A DNA stretch of 64,000 nucleotides from DATKNA01 sp963755755 (lineage in GTDB: Bacteria > Actinomycetota > Actinomycetes > Actinomycetales > Kineosporiaceae): positions 62,001 through 126,000 of the forward strand of contig CAVWLJ010000014.1 in NCBI GenBank assembly GCA_963755755.1, given 5' to 3'. The notes beneath the pieces were generated by a model. The model was not told where the DNA came from. It saw only the letters and a program-made list of their open reading frames with translations, and ran no database searches. Within the stretch, counting starts at the first letter, position 1. Every line of letters begins with the position of its first letter. The position numbers and the translations under genes were made by a program. Of the stretch, positions 55,336 through 62,561 are shown piece by piece.

Positions 55336-55593
55336 GGCACGCAGAGTACCTCGCCCTTGTCCCAATGGTCTCTCCTCCGTACTCGTTGCTCACTCTGCGT
55401 TATCGCTGGTATCCATTTCGTCGGCTGACTCGGCCCTCCCGGTCACTCTCCAGGCTCATCGCGCCGTCGCCGCCGTCGCGTTACATCCGTTCGGGCGAGT
55501 GTGACAGCGGGTGTTGCAGAGGGCACGCCGGAAGCCCGCGGAGCGATGCGCCCCGGTGCGGGACGCGGGGCACAATGGGGGCCGCACGAACCG

Positions 55594-55686
55594 GGAGGGC
55601 TGTCCGAGTGGCCTATGGAGACGGTCTTGAAAACCGTTGGGGCGGTAGCCACTCCGTCCCCGGGGGTTCGAATCCCTCGCCCTCCG
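55594..55686 (+). tRNA. tRNA-Ser (anticodon UGA)
   Basis: Acceptor GGAGGGC (55594-55600) pairs with GCCCTCC (55679-55685). Anticodon loop CTTGAAA contains TGA, a long variable arm follows, and GGTTCGAATCC is the T loop. 93 nt including the discriminator G; CCA is not encoded. Downstream lies a region of mobile remnants. Confidence 0.95.
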
Positions 55687-55754
55687 CACCAGCACGAACA
55701 GGTCTCTGACCAGGGGGAACGGGTGGGTGCGGCCGTTCCCGCCTGTTGGGGACG

Positions 55755-55909
55755 GCGGTCAGGGCGGCCGTCGAACCTTCGGACAGGTAGCGGCGGTCGC
55801 TGACGAGCCACTCGTCGTGCTGCTCGAGCAGGACCGCGCCGGATAGGCGCAGCAGTGACGCTGGGTTGGGGAAGACGCCGACGACGTCGCAGCGGCGCTT
55901 CGTTGACTT
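55755..55909 (-). pseudogene. IS256-family transposase, C-terminal remnant
   Basis: About 50 codons read KSTKRRCDVVGVFPNPASLL then SGAVLLEQHDEWLVSDRRYL, the C-terminus of IS256/MULE-type transposases. No upstream part remains; instead the DNA is joined to the SGNH lipoprotein gene. No start codon and no stop in frame. A scar of an insertion 70 bp behind tRNA-Ser. Confidence 0.75.
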
Positions 55910-55961
55910 GATGGCGGTGTCCGAGGAGCGTTTGCACTCTGCCGGTTCCGTGGAGTTCGTG

Positions 55962-56867
55962 ATGAATGCGTCCCGATGTGGCCTGATCAGAGCCGGAGTC
56001 CTCGGGATGGGGCTGTCTACGGTTCTGGCAATGTCGGCGTGCGGGGGCAGCGCCGGCGTGCCCCCGCCGGCGTCTGGGTCGACGTCTTCGGCCGATGCGA
56101 CCGGCGCGGCCAGGGGTATGCCCGTGGGCGTGGTGGCGATCGGCCACTCGGGGCTGAAGGGACGAAACTCGGACCCGGCGCGACCGGACCGGGACGCCCC
56201 CGAGAACTCTTGGGCGACTGGCACGTCCCCCGCGGTGAACAGCGTCTACCGGCGGCTGGTCGCTGTCCGGCCGGAGACCGAGGGTCACGTCGATAACGAG
56301 GCGGTGGACGGCACCGCAGTGGACGACCTGGTGCCCCAAGCAACGCTCGCGCTGCATGCGCTGCCTCACCCGGCCCTCGTGATCATCCAAACCATCGACA
56401 ACGACATCCAATGCGACGGAACGGATGCGGCGCACGTGCCGCAGTTCGGCGCCGACCTGCGGGATGCGCTGACAGTGATCAAGAAGTCGTCACCGGACTC
56501 GCGAATCCTGGTGGTCGGTGTACTCGGTCGGCCCAGCCCCGCCTTCATTACTGAGCTGGTCGCCAAGGCTCCCGAAGTCAAGGACCAGCTGACCGGCACT
56601 GGGGAGTGCGACCCCTTCACCCCGGACGGCCGGCTCGCCCCGAAGAACTTCGTAACGCTGATTTCCATCATCGACGCCTACGAGGCGCAGCAGGCGCGAG
56701 AGTGCGCATCGGTACCGCACTGCGCCACCGACGGCGGGTCGCGCGCGGCGTACGTCGACAAGCTGGAGAACTACTCCTCCGACTGGCTCCACCTGAACGT
56801 CAAGGGCCTGGCGGCAGCCGCGACACTCGTCTGGCCCAGGGTCTCCACTCTCCTGAGCCTCAAATAA
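55962..56867 (+). CDS. SGNH-hydrolase-like lipoprotein
   Basis: 301 residues. The ATG at 55962 is chosen because a lipoprotein signal follows (AGVLGMGLSTVLAMSACGG, lipobox MSAC). After a Ser/Pro linker, VVAIGHSGLKGRNSD has GHS where GDSL hydrolases have GDS, and DWLHLNVKG near the end supplies the Asp-x2-His pair, so the fold is probably SGNH. ALVIIQTIDNDIQCDG corresponds to block III (G-x-N-D) with Asp-Asn-Asp. Base composition is less GC-rich than the neighbours, and it lies between IS remnants behind a tRNA, so it looks acquired. Cell-surface esterase activity is likely; the substrate is unknown. Confidence 0.7.
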   Translation: MNASRCGLIRAGVLGMGLSTVLAMSACGGSAGVPPPASGSTSSADATGAARGMPVGVVAIGHSGLKGRNSDPARPDRDAPENSWATGTSPAVNSVYRRLVAVRPETEGHVDNEAVDGTAVDDLVPQATLALHALPHPALVIIQTIDNDIQCDGTDAAHVPQFGADLRDALTVIKKSSPDSRILVVGVLGRPSPAFITELVAKAPEVKDQLTGTGECDPFTPDGRLAPKNFVTLISIIDAYEAQQARECASVPHCATDGGSRAAYVDKLENYSSDWLHLNVKGLAAAATLVWPRVSTLLSLK

Positions 56868-56989
56868 CTGACAGCGCGCGCGAGCGAAGCGCGCCGGTGG
56901 GGACGCCGCACCACCCCGGCGCATAGCTCGCTGAGGTCCTTCCGTCCGGCGGCCTTCTCAACACCGATCAAGGCGAGCACAGTGAGCGG

Positions 56990-57136
56990 ATGGCGCGCAA
57001 CGTGCTGTGCATGGTCGGCTTACATCGCTGGGTGCGGCGGCGCAACGAGGACGGCGAGGAGTACACGGAGTGCTCTCGCTGTGGGACCTACAACGTCACG
57101 CCGCAGGAGGGCGGGACGCTCCCTCCGGGCGGCTAG
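56990..57136 (+). CDS. Small zinc-ribbon-like protein, 48 aa
   Basis: ATG GCG CGC start; the product contains VLCMVGLHRWVRRRNEDGEE and ECSRCGTYN, so Cys-7, His-12, Cys-28 and Cys-31 could bind one zinc ion. Similar short C-x-G-x-H-x-W proteins are common in actinobacteria and have no known role. A perfect hairpin terminator follows 55 bp after the stop, supporting a real gene. 56868-56989 contains nothing recognisable. Confidence 0.6.
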   Translation: MARNVLCMVGLHRWVRRRNEDGEEYTECSRCGTYNVTPQEGGTLPPGG

Positions 57137-57150
57137 CTTCACCAGATCAC

Positions 57151-57232
57151 GGGCGCGCCGGGACCGGCGCGCACGCGGCATGCCCCGCGCGCGGCCCGCG
57201 AAGCGGGCCGCTCTTGATTCAGAGCTGGCGTA
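57151..57232 (+). repeat. Dispersed repeat, copy 1 (contains terminator)
   Basis: Starts GGGCGCGCCG and runs through a hairpin into TTGATTCAGAGC and TATTCAACAG. A similar block is at 62361-62444, also directly behind a small gene. Confidence 0.6.
57191..57211 (+). terminator. Terminator of the small zinc-ribbon gene
   Basis: GCGGCCCGC, loop GAA, GCGGGCCGC, followed by TCTTGATT. A perfect 9-bp GC stem with a short T-containing tail. Confidence 0.8.
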
Positions 57233-57269
57233 TTCAACAGCGCCCTTCGTCGGTCGCGTGTCCTCCGTC

Positions 57270-57310
57270 GGGTGATGCGCGACAGTCGTCCGCCAGGTGA
57301 TGCGCGACAG
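57270..57310 (+). repeat. Direct repeats at left edge of IS481 remnant
   Basis: GGTGATGCGCGACAGT occurs at 57270-57285 and 57295-57310, 25 bp apart and about 65 bp upstream of the transposase. Likely terminal transposase-binding sites of the IS481 element. Confidence 0.6.
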
Positions 57311-57373
57311 TGATCGTGATCGGCCATTCTGGCCCGTCGTCTCCATGGGGCGTTCGGGCTGGAGGAGCCGGGA

Positions 57374-58193
57374 TTGGCACTGGTCGTGTTGTCTGTGGTG
57401 GAGCAGCGCCTGGACGCGGTCCGGGCCGTGTTGGCCGGCGCTGAGGTGGTTGAGGTCGCCGCCTCGATAGGGATGTCCGGTCCGCGGTGCACCGCTGGAC
57501 GGCCCGTTATCTGGTTGAGGGGTTGGCCGGGCTGGCGGATCGCTCGCATCGGCCGAGGTCGAGCCCGCGGCAGGTCGCGCCGGAGGTGGAAGCGCGGGTG
57601 GCTGAGATGCGCCGGGCGCATCCACGCTGGGGGTCCACGCGGATCAGGCTGGAACTGCTCAAGGGCACGGAGCCGATGGCGGGCATGGTGATGCCGTCGG
57701 AGCGCACGAGCGACCGCATTGCATCGGCAGGTCTTCTGCGGTCCCGCCTCGCAAGCGGCCGATGGTTTCATCGGCGCTGGAGCCCGGGGCCGAGCAGTTG
57801 TCGGCCGTCGACGTTGTCGGTGGGGTGATGCTGGTCGATCCGCGGACCGGGGTGTTGCGTGAGGGCAAGGTGGTCACCGGGGTCGATGACCATTCCCGGT
57901 ACTGCGTGATGGCCGCGGTGGTGGAGCGGGCGACCAGCCGGGCGGTGTGCCTGGCTCTGGCTACTGCACTGTCCCAGTACGGGGTGCCGGGGGAGATCTT
58001 GTCGGACAACGGCAAGCAGTTCACGGACCGGTTCGGTAGGGGCGGGGAGGTGCTATTCGACAAGATCTGCCGCAAGAACGGGATCATGCACCGGCTGACC
58101 GCGCCCGCCTCCCCGAACCAGAACGGCAAGGTGTGTGAAGCACTGGGTTCGGCGTCGACACCGGGGCCCGGTCTGACTCTGGTCAAGGTATGA
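57374..58193 (+). pseudogene. IS481-family transposase, frameshifted and truncated
   Basis: LALVVLSVVEQRLDAVRAVL and, in the next frame, AVHRWTARYLVEGLAGLADR with HPRWGSTRIRLEL are the HTH part. The DDE integrase core follows: DVVGGVMLVDPRTGV, VTGVDDHSRYCVMAAVVERA (second Asp), EILSDNGKQFTDRFG and APASPNQNGKV. Homology stops near 58130, just before the catalytic Glu region (usually KVERFHGT), where IS110 sequence begins. At least two frame changes (near 57480 and 57680-57770) and loss of the C-terminus make it inactive. Confidence 0.85.
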
Positions 58194-58376
58194 CCATGGT
58201 GTCCTGCGTTCGATTTGTCGACCGGTGCCCGGTGCAGCGTCACGGCGCACCGGCCGGACGGAACTGACCTGATAGGAGCTTGGACGAGAAGCCCCGTCAC
58301 AGACCTGTCGCTCCGCCCGACCGGCTCGCTCCAACCGTCCGGATCAGCACCCAACGGAGGAGCCAGGACATCCAGC
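58130..58376 (+). other. Non-coding left end of IS110 element (possible bridge RNA region)
   Basis: 247 bp between the broken IS481 gene and the IS110 start codon with no ORF of its own, containing GACGAGAAGCCCCGTCACAG and other paired segments. In IS110-group elements the 5' non-coding end is known to encode a bridge RNA that guides recombination. Assignment here is by position; I have not derived a fold. Confidence 0.4.
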
Positions 58377-59470
58377 ATGACCAGCATCAGCGGCGACTGT
58401 CATCGGCGGGCGTCGACACCCACAAGCACACCACTACGCGGCAGCGATCGACGACCAGGGCCGCCTGCTCGGCCACCACGAGTTCCCCGCCACGACCACG
58501 GCTACCGCGACCTGCTGGCCTGGATGCGCTGGCCACGGGCGGCTCGAGGCGATCGGCGTGGAGAGCACCGGTCGCTTCGGGGCCACGCTTGACCCGCTGC
58601 CTCACCGCAGCCGGCGAGCGGGTGGTCGAGGTGAACCGGCCCAACCGGCTGGCCCGGCGCATGGACGGCAAGTCCGACCGGCTCGACGCCGAGCAGATCG
58701 CCCGAGCGGTCCTGGGCAGACGTCGCGACCGCCACCCCGAAGGCCAAGTCCGGCATGCGTCGAGGTCATCCGCACCCTGCGGGTCACCCGGGCCAGCGCG
58801 GTCAAGGCCCGCACCCAGGCCGTTCAACACCCTGTGGGGCGTCATGATCGGCGCACCGTCACCGCTGCGCGACGAGCTGGTGCGTGCTGACCAAGCGCGA
58901 CCCTGGTCAATCGATGCCTGCGGCTGCGTCCGGAGACCGACGACCACTGCACTGCCGACCAGATCGCCTGGCCACACGGACGCCGCGAGCCGGCTGCTCG
59001 CTCGCCGGCGTCAAGACCGCCCTGCGCGACCTGGCCCGACGCTGGAAGGCAGCTCGACGACGGAGATCAAGACGCTCGAACAAGCAGATCGAGGCCCTGG
59101 TCACGCCTCGCCGCACCCGACACTGGTCGCACTGCACGGCGTCGGCGTCGAGCTCGCCGGCCAGTTCCTCGTCACCGCCGGCGACAACGCCGACCGGATC
59201 CACAGCGAAGCCGCGTTCGCCAAGCTCTGCGGCGTCGCGCCACAACCCGCCAGCAGCGGCCGCACCACCGGCCGACACCGACTCAGCCGCGGCGGCGACC
59301 GCGCCGCCAACAGCGCGCTCTACATCGTCACCATCGTCCGGATGCGCCACCACGAACCCACCCGCGCCTACGTCGCAGCGCCGCACCGCCGAAGGCCTGA
59401 GCAAACGCGAGATCATCCGCTGCCTCAAGCGCTACATCGCCCGCGAGATCTACGCCGCCCTGCCCAGATC
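58377..59470 (+). pseudogene. IS110-family transposase, multiply frameshifted
   Basis: ATG behind a GGAGG. DEDD domain start AGVDTHK (catalytic Asp), then EVNRPNRLARRMDGKSDRLD with DAEQIARAVLG, which matches the IS110 N-terminal domain. The C-terminal transposase_20 domain gives LVALHGVGVELAGQFLVTAG and AFAKLCGVAPQPASSGRTTG, and the end is SKREIIRCLKRYIAREIYAA. At least six frame changes. The last codons overlap the 3' end of the convergent MFS gene. Confidence 0.85.
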
Positions 59471-60966
59471 GCGCGCAGGACCACCCCGACGGCGGCGACG
59501 ACCAGGACGGCCGCGGCCACGAGGACCGCCCCGCTTACCCCGTCGACGAACGCATGCCGGGCCGCAGCCGCGAGCCGCGCGCCCGCCTCGCCCGCCTGCG
59601 CCAGTGCGGGGGACTCAGTGAAGGCCACCGAGTGCTTCACGCCTGCGGCGATCTGGGCCGGCAATCCGATGACGGCGTCCGCGACGTTCGCCCGGTACTG
59701 CTGGTTGAGGACGCTCCCGAGCAGAGCGATGCCGAGCGCGCTGCCCAGCTCGCGGGCGGTGTCGTTTACCGCCGACGCCACGCCCTGCTTGGCCGGTGGA
59801 AGGGACTCGGTGATAGCGGTGGTGGCCGGGGTGCCGGCCAGGCCCATGCCCGCGGCGAACAGCACGATCCCGGTCAGGAACAGCCAGTAGTTCAGGTCGA
59901 CGCCGACCCGCGAGATGACCAGGAAGCCGCAGGCCATCAGCACCAGCCCGACCGGGGCGACCCGACGGAAGCCGATCCGCTGGGCGAGAACCGGTGCTCG
60001 GCGTGCCACCGGCAGGAGGACGAACGGCAGCGGCAGCAGCGCAGCTGCGGCGCGCAGCGGTGAGTAGCCGACCACGAACTGCAGGTACTGCAGCACGATG
60101 AAGAAGAAACCGAAGGCCGCGAAGAACTGCACGGCGACGGTGAGCGAACCCGCACTGAACCCGCGGAGCCGGAAGAGCCGGGGGTCGAGCATCGGCCGTG
60201 CCGTCCGCAGCTCCCACCACACGAAGGCGACGCCCGCAAGGGCGCCGGTGACGAGTGCCGCGAGGGTCAACCGGTCGGTCCAGCCGCGATCGGGGCCCTC
60301 GATGATGCCGGTCACGCCCGCCGAGACTGCGACGAGCGAGAGAACCGCGCCTGCGACGTCGAGCCGGGGGCGGTCCGGGTCGACCGAGGTCGGCACAAAC
60401 ACGATCGTGCCCACCAGGGCCAGGATGGCGAGGGTGACATTGAGGCCGAAGAAGGAGCCCCAGTCGAAGAACTGGAGCAGGATGCCGGTGCCGAACAGGC
60501 CCAGGATTGCTCCACCGCCGGCAACACCGACCCACACGCCGATCGCCCGCGGGCGCTCGCTCTCGGGGAACGACGTCGTGATGACCGAGAGCGTGGTCGG
60601 CATGATCGCGGCGGCGCCCACGCCCATCAGCGCCCGCAGGGCGATGAGCTGGACCGCGTCGTTCGTGAACATGGCGAGGCCCGCAGCGATGCCGAAGATC
60701 GCCAGACCCGCCATCAGCAAACCCTTGCGTCCGTAGCGATCGCCCAGCGCGCCGGCGAACAGGAGCAACCCCGCGAAAACGACGGTGTAGGCATCCACGA
60801 TCCAGGTGAGCTGTGTCTGGCTGGCGCCGATCTCGCGGGCCAGGCTCGGCAGCGCCACGTTCAGGCCGCTGACGGCGGAGACGACCGTCATCAGGGCAAG
60901 GGCGACCACCGCCAGCACTGGACGCGTCCGCCGGGCGTCGATGACCGGGGTCGAAGGTTGCTGCAT
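59425..60966 (-). CDS. MFS drug efflux transporter, DHA2 (EmrB/QacA) family, 3' end altered by IS110
   Basis: 513 residues with fourteen predicted membrane helices. VSGLNVALPSLAREIGASQT, motif A GALGDRYGRKGLLMAG and motif C GVGVAGGGAILGLFGTGILL are all intact. Expected to export hydrophobic or cationic compounds by proton antiport. The last 16 or so residues (RAIWAGRRRSRGRCSA) are read from IS110 DNA, so the original stop was lost, though the final helix (AVLVVAAVGVVLRA) survives and function may persist. Divergent from a TetR gene with an operator between. Confidence 0.88.
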   Translation of the reverse strand: MQQPSTPVIDARRTRPVLAVVALALMTVVSAVSGLNVALPSLAREIGASQTQLTWIVDAYTVVFAGLLLFAGALGDRYGRKGLLMAGLAIFGIAAGLAMFTNDAVQLIALRALMGVGAAAIMPTTLSVITTSFPESERPRAIGVWVGVAGGGAILGLFGTGILLQFFDWGSFFGLNVTLAILALVGTIVFVPTSVDPDRPRLDVAGAVLSLVAVSAGVTGIIEGPDRGWTDRLTLAALVTGALAGVAFVWWELRTARPMLDPRLFRLRGFSAGSLTVAVQFFAAFGFFFIVLQYLQFVVGYSPLRAAAALLPLPFVLLPVARRAPVLAQRIGFRRVAPVGLVLMACGFLVISRVGVDLNYWLFLTGIVLFAAGMGLAGTPATTAITESLPPAKQGVASAVNDTARELGSALGIALLGSVLNQQYRANVADAVIGLPAQIAAGVKHSVAFTESPALAQAGEAGARLAAAARHAFVDGVSGAVLVAAAVLVVAAVGVVLRAIWAGRRRSRGRCSA

Positions 60967-60988
60967 CGGGGTCTCCCCTCGGAGCTAA

Positions 60989-61016
60989 TTCCACGTATGT
61001 GGAAGAGTTATTCTTC
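60989..61016. promoter_or_regulatory. Operator between MFS and TetR genes
   Basis: TTCCAC-GTAT-GTGGAA (60989-61004) is a perfect inverted repeat, overlapped by GAAGA-GTTAT-TCTTC (61002-61016). A further half-site GTGGAAA is at 61021. This fits a TetR-family dimer site controlling both divergent genes. Confidence 0.75.
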
Positions 61017-61049
61017 GCCTGTGGAAATGTCAAGGGTGTGCACCCCCCG

Positions 61050-61700
61050 ATGAGTGGTACGGGTTCTCCCCACGACGGCCGTGGACGGCCGGCAGGTGGA
61101 GGCCGTGGACGGCGCCCGGCCGGCAGCGACAGTCGCGAAGAGATCATCACCGCGGCTCGGCGCCAGTTCGGCGAGCTCGGCTACCGGCGTGCCTCCATGC
61201 GAGGCATCGCCGCGGAGGCGGGCGTCGACCCGCGCCTGATCCTGCACTTCTTCGGCTCCAAGCAGGAACTCTTCGTCGCCGTGGTCGACCTGCCGTTCGA
61301 CCCGGGGACCACTTTCGAGCAGGTGCTGGCAGCGGGAGCGGTAGGCCTGGGCCGGCGCCTGGCGGAGGTCGTCCTGGGTGTGCTCGAGAGTCCGGAGGGG
61401 CGTAGGACCCTCACCGGCCTGGTCCGAGCCGCAGCGTCCGAGGAGGCCGCGGCGTCGATGGTCAGGGACCTGGTGGCGCGCCGGATGCTGCTGCCGCTGG
61501 CCTCACGCGTGGGTGGCGACCGGCCGGAGTTCCGCGCGGCGCTGGTGGCCTCCCAGGTGGTCGGGCTCACGATGGCCCGGTACGTGGTCGGCGTGCCGCC
61601 TCTGGTCGAGGCGACGCACGACGAACTCGTCGCAGCGCTCGCGCCCGTCTTCGACCACTACCTGACGGGCCCGCTCGACCCCGCACCCGACGGCGTGTAG
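61050..61700 (+). CDS. TetR family transcriptional regulator
   Basis: 216 residues from the ATG at 61050; a GTG at 60999 would sit inside the operator and is less likely. The N-terminal HTH is SREEIITAARRQFGELGYRR with ASMRGIAAEAGVDPRLILHF, followed by FGSKQELFVAVVDLPFDP. The C-terminal TetR_C domain is helical (LTGLVRAAASEEAAASMVRD; ALVASQVVGLTMARYVVG). Likely represses the divergent efflux gene and itself, released by a drug. Confidence 0.9.
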   Translation: MSGTGSPHDGRGRPAGGGRGRRPAGSDSREEIITAARRQFGELGYRRASMRGIAAEAGVDPRLILHFFGSKQELFVAVVDLPFDPGTTFEQVLAAGAVGLGRRLAEVVLGVLESPEGRRTLTGLVRAAASEEAAASMVRDLVARRMLLPLASRVGGDRPEFRAALVASQVVGLTMARYVVGVPPLVEATHDELVAALAPVFDHYLTGPLDPAPDGV

Positions 61701-61977
61701 GGGCTCACCGTCGCGCACCGACGCCCCGGAGGTACCGCGCCCGGGGAGGCTCGCGGTAAGGCCGCCGCACCCTGCACAACCCGGCCCCGCGCAGGTGCGG
61801 AGCACCTTCCCACACCGATCTGGCAGTTACGGCCTTGACCGGGAGACCGGGCGTAGTACCGGAAGGTCACCCCCGGCACCCAAGGTGATCGGCCTCGCGC
61901 GTCCCCGTGCCCACTGCCACCTCCGTCCCGCGCGGGCCGAACGGTGGCGGGCCTCTCTTTGGATCAGACTTGCCGAC

Positions 61978-62352
61978 ATGACGGACCTGCCCGACGACCG
62001 TTCGGCTTCAACGGCAGAGCGAGCCGACCGGATGGCAGAGGAGGCGCGCCGGAGTGCTGACCTGGCCCGCCAGACCCAGGACGCGACGGGCAAGCCTCAA
62101 GAGGCTCTCGCTCGCATGCACGAGGGCATGGCGGAGGCGCATGAGCGCATCGCCAGCCTCGATGAGACTCGCGCGAACCGTCCAGGCGTGACTGCTGATG
62201 AGCGGGCGGACCTGCTGGCGCGCGCGGCACAGCACCGAAGCGAGGCCGACACGGACCGAGAGCAGGCCGCCGAGGACCGGCTGGAGGCAGCGATCGATCG
62301 AGACGGCGCGGACGAGGACCCGCACCCCAGCCCACTCAGTTCTGACGGTTGA
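61978..62352 (+). CDS. Hypothetical hydrophilic coiled-coil protein
   Basis: 124 residues, ATG 277 bp after the TetR gene in a stretch that shows no other feature. The sequence is nearly all charged helix: ERADRMAEEARRSADLARQT, ARMHEGMAEAHERIASLDET, AAQHRSEADTDREQAAEDRL. No Cys and no aromatic residues. No family recognised. A terminator-bearing dispersed repeat follows directly. Confidence 0.55.
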   Translation: MTDLPDDRSASTAERADRMAEEARRSADLARQTQDATGKPQEALARMHEGMAEAHERIASLDETRANRPGVTADERADLLARAAQHRSEADTDREQAAEDRLEAAIDRDGADEDPHPSPLSSDG

Positions 62353-62360
62353 CCCGGTTC

Positions 62361-62444
62361 GGGCGCGCCGCGACCGGCGCCCACGCCGCACGCCCGGCCC
62401 GCGCAGCGGGCCGGCCGCCTTGATACATCAGAGCCGAATTCAGC
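62361..62444 (+). repeat. Dispersed repeat, copy 2 (contains terminator)
   Basis: Begins GGGCGCGCCGCGACCGGCGC and contains a hairpin then TTGATACATCAGAGC and GAATTCAG. Clearly related to 57151-57232 by eye, roughly three quarters identical. Confidence 0.6.
62394..62414 (+). terminator. Terminator of the coiled-coil gene
   Basis: CCGGCCCGC, loop GCA, GCGGGCCGG, followed by CCGCCTTGATA. Same design as the hairpin at 57191. Confidence 0.75.
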
Positions 62445-62512
62445 CGTGGTTGGGGGCTCACGACAGACCGGCGAAAAACCTGGCCGCTCGGCTTGATGCG
62501 TGTCGTGCACGG

Positions 62513-62550
62513 AGATGGGCTCCCGTCCCTTCCTGGACGGAAGCCCATCT
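62513..62550 (-). terminator. Terminator of the sulfatase gene
   Basis: AGATGGGCTCCCGTCC (62513-62528) pairs with 62535-62550 over 16 bp with one G-T-type mismatch and a 6-nt loop. It lies 11 bp beyond the sulfatase stop. Confidence 0.8.
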
Positions 62551-62561
62551 GTTGCTGCCTG

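Larger units (their letters stand above)
57270..59475 (+). mobile_element. Compound IS remnant: IS481 interrupted or flanked by IS110
   Basis: The IS481 copy loses its right part exactly where the IS110 left end begins, and IS110 ends inside the MFS gene. IS110 elements do not make terminal inverted repeats, and none is seen at 58130 or 59475. No right-hand fragment of the IS481 element is found downstream. Confidence 0.7.

Noticed and set aside
55594..55686. Attachment-site duplication of the tRNA-Ser 3' end
   Set aside because: I found no second copy of the T-arm/acceptor sequence in the window, so an integrated element with att sites is not supported.
57270..57310. Direct repeats read as a minimal CRISPR
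   Set aside because: Only two 16-bp copies with a 9-bp gap, at the edge of an IS481 transposase; they are IS end sites.
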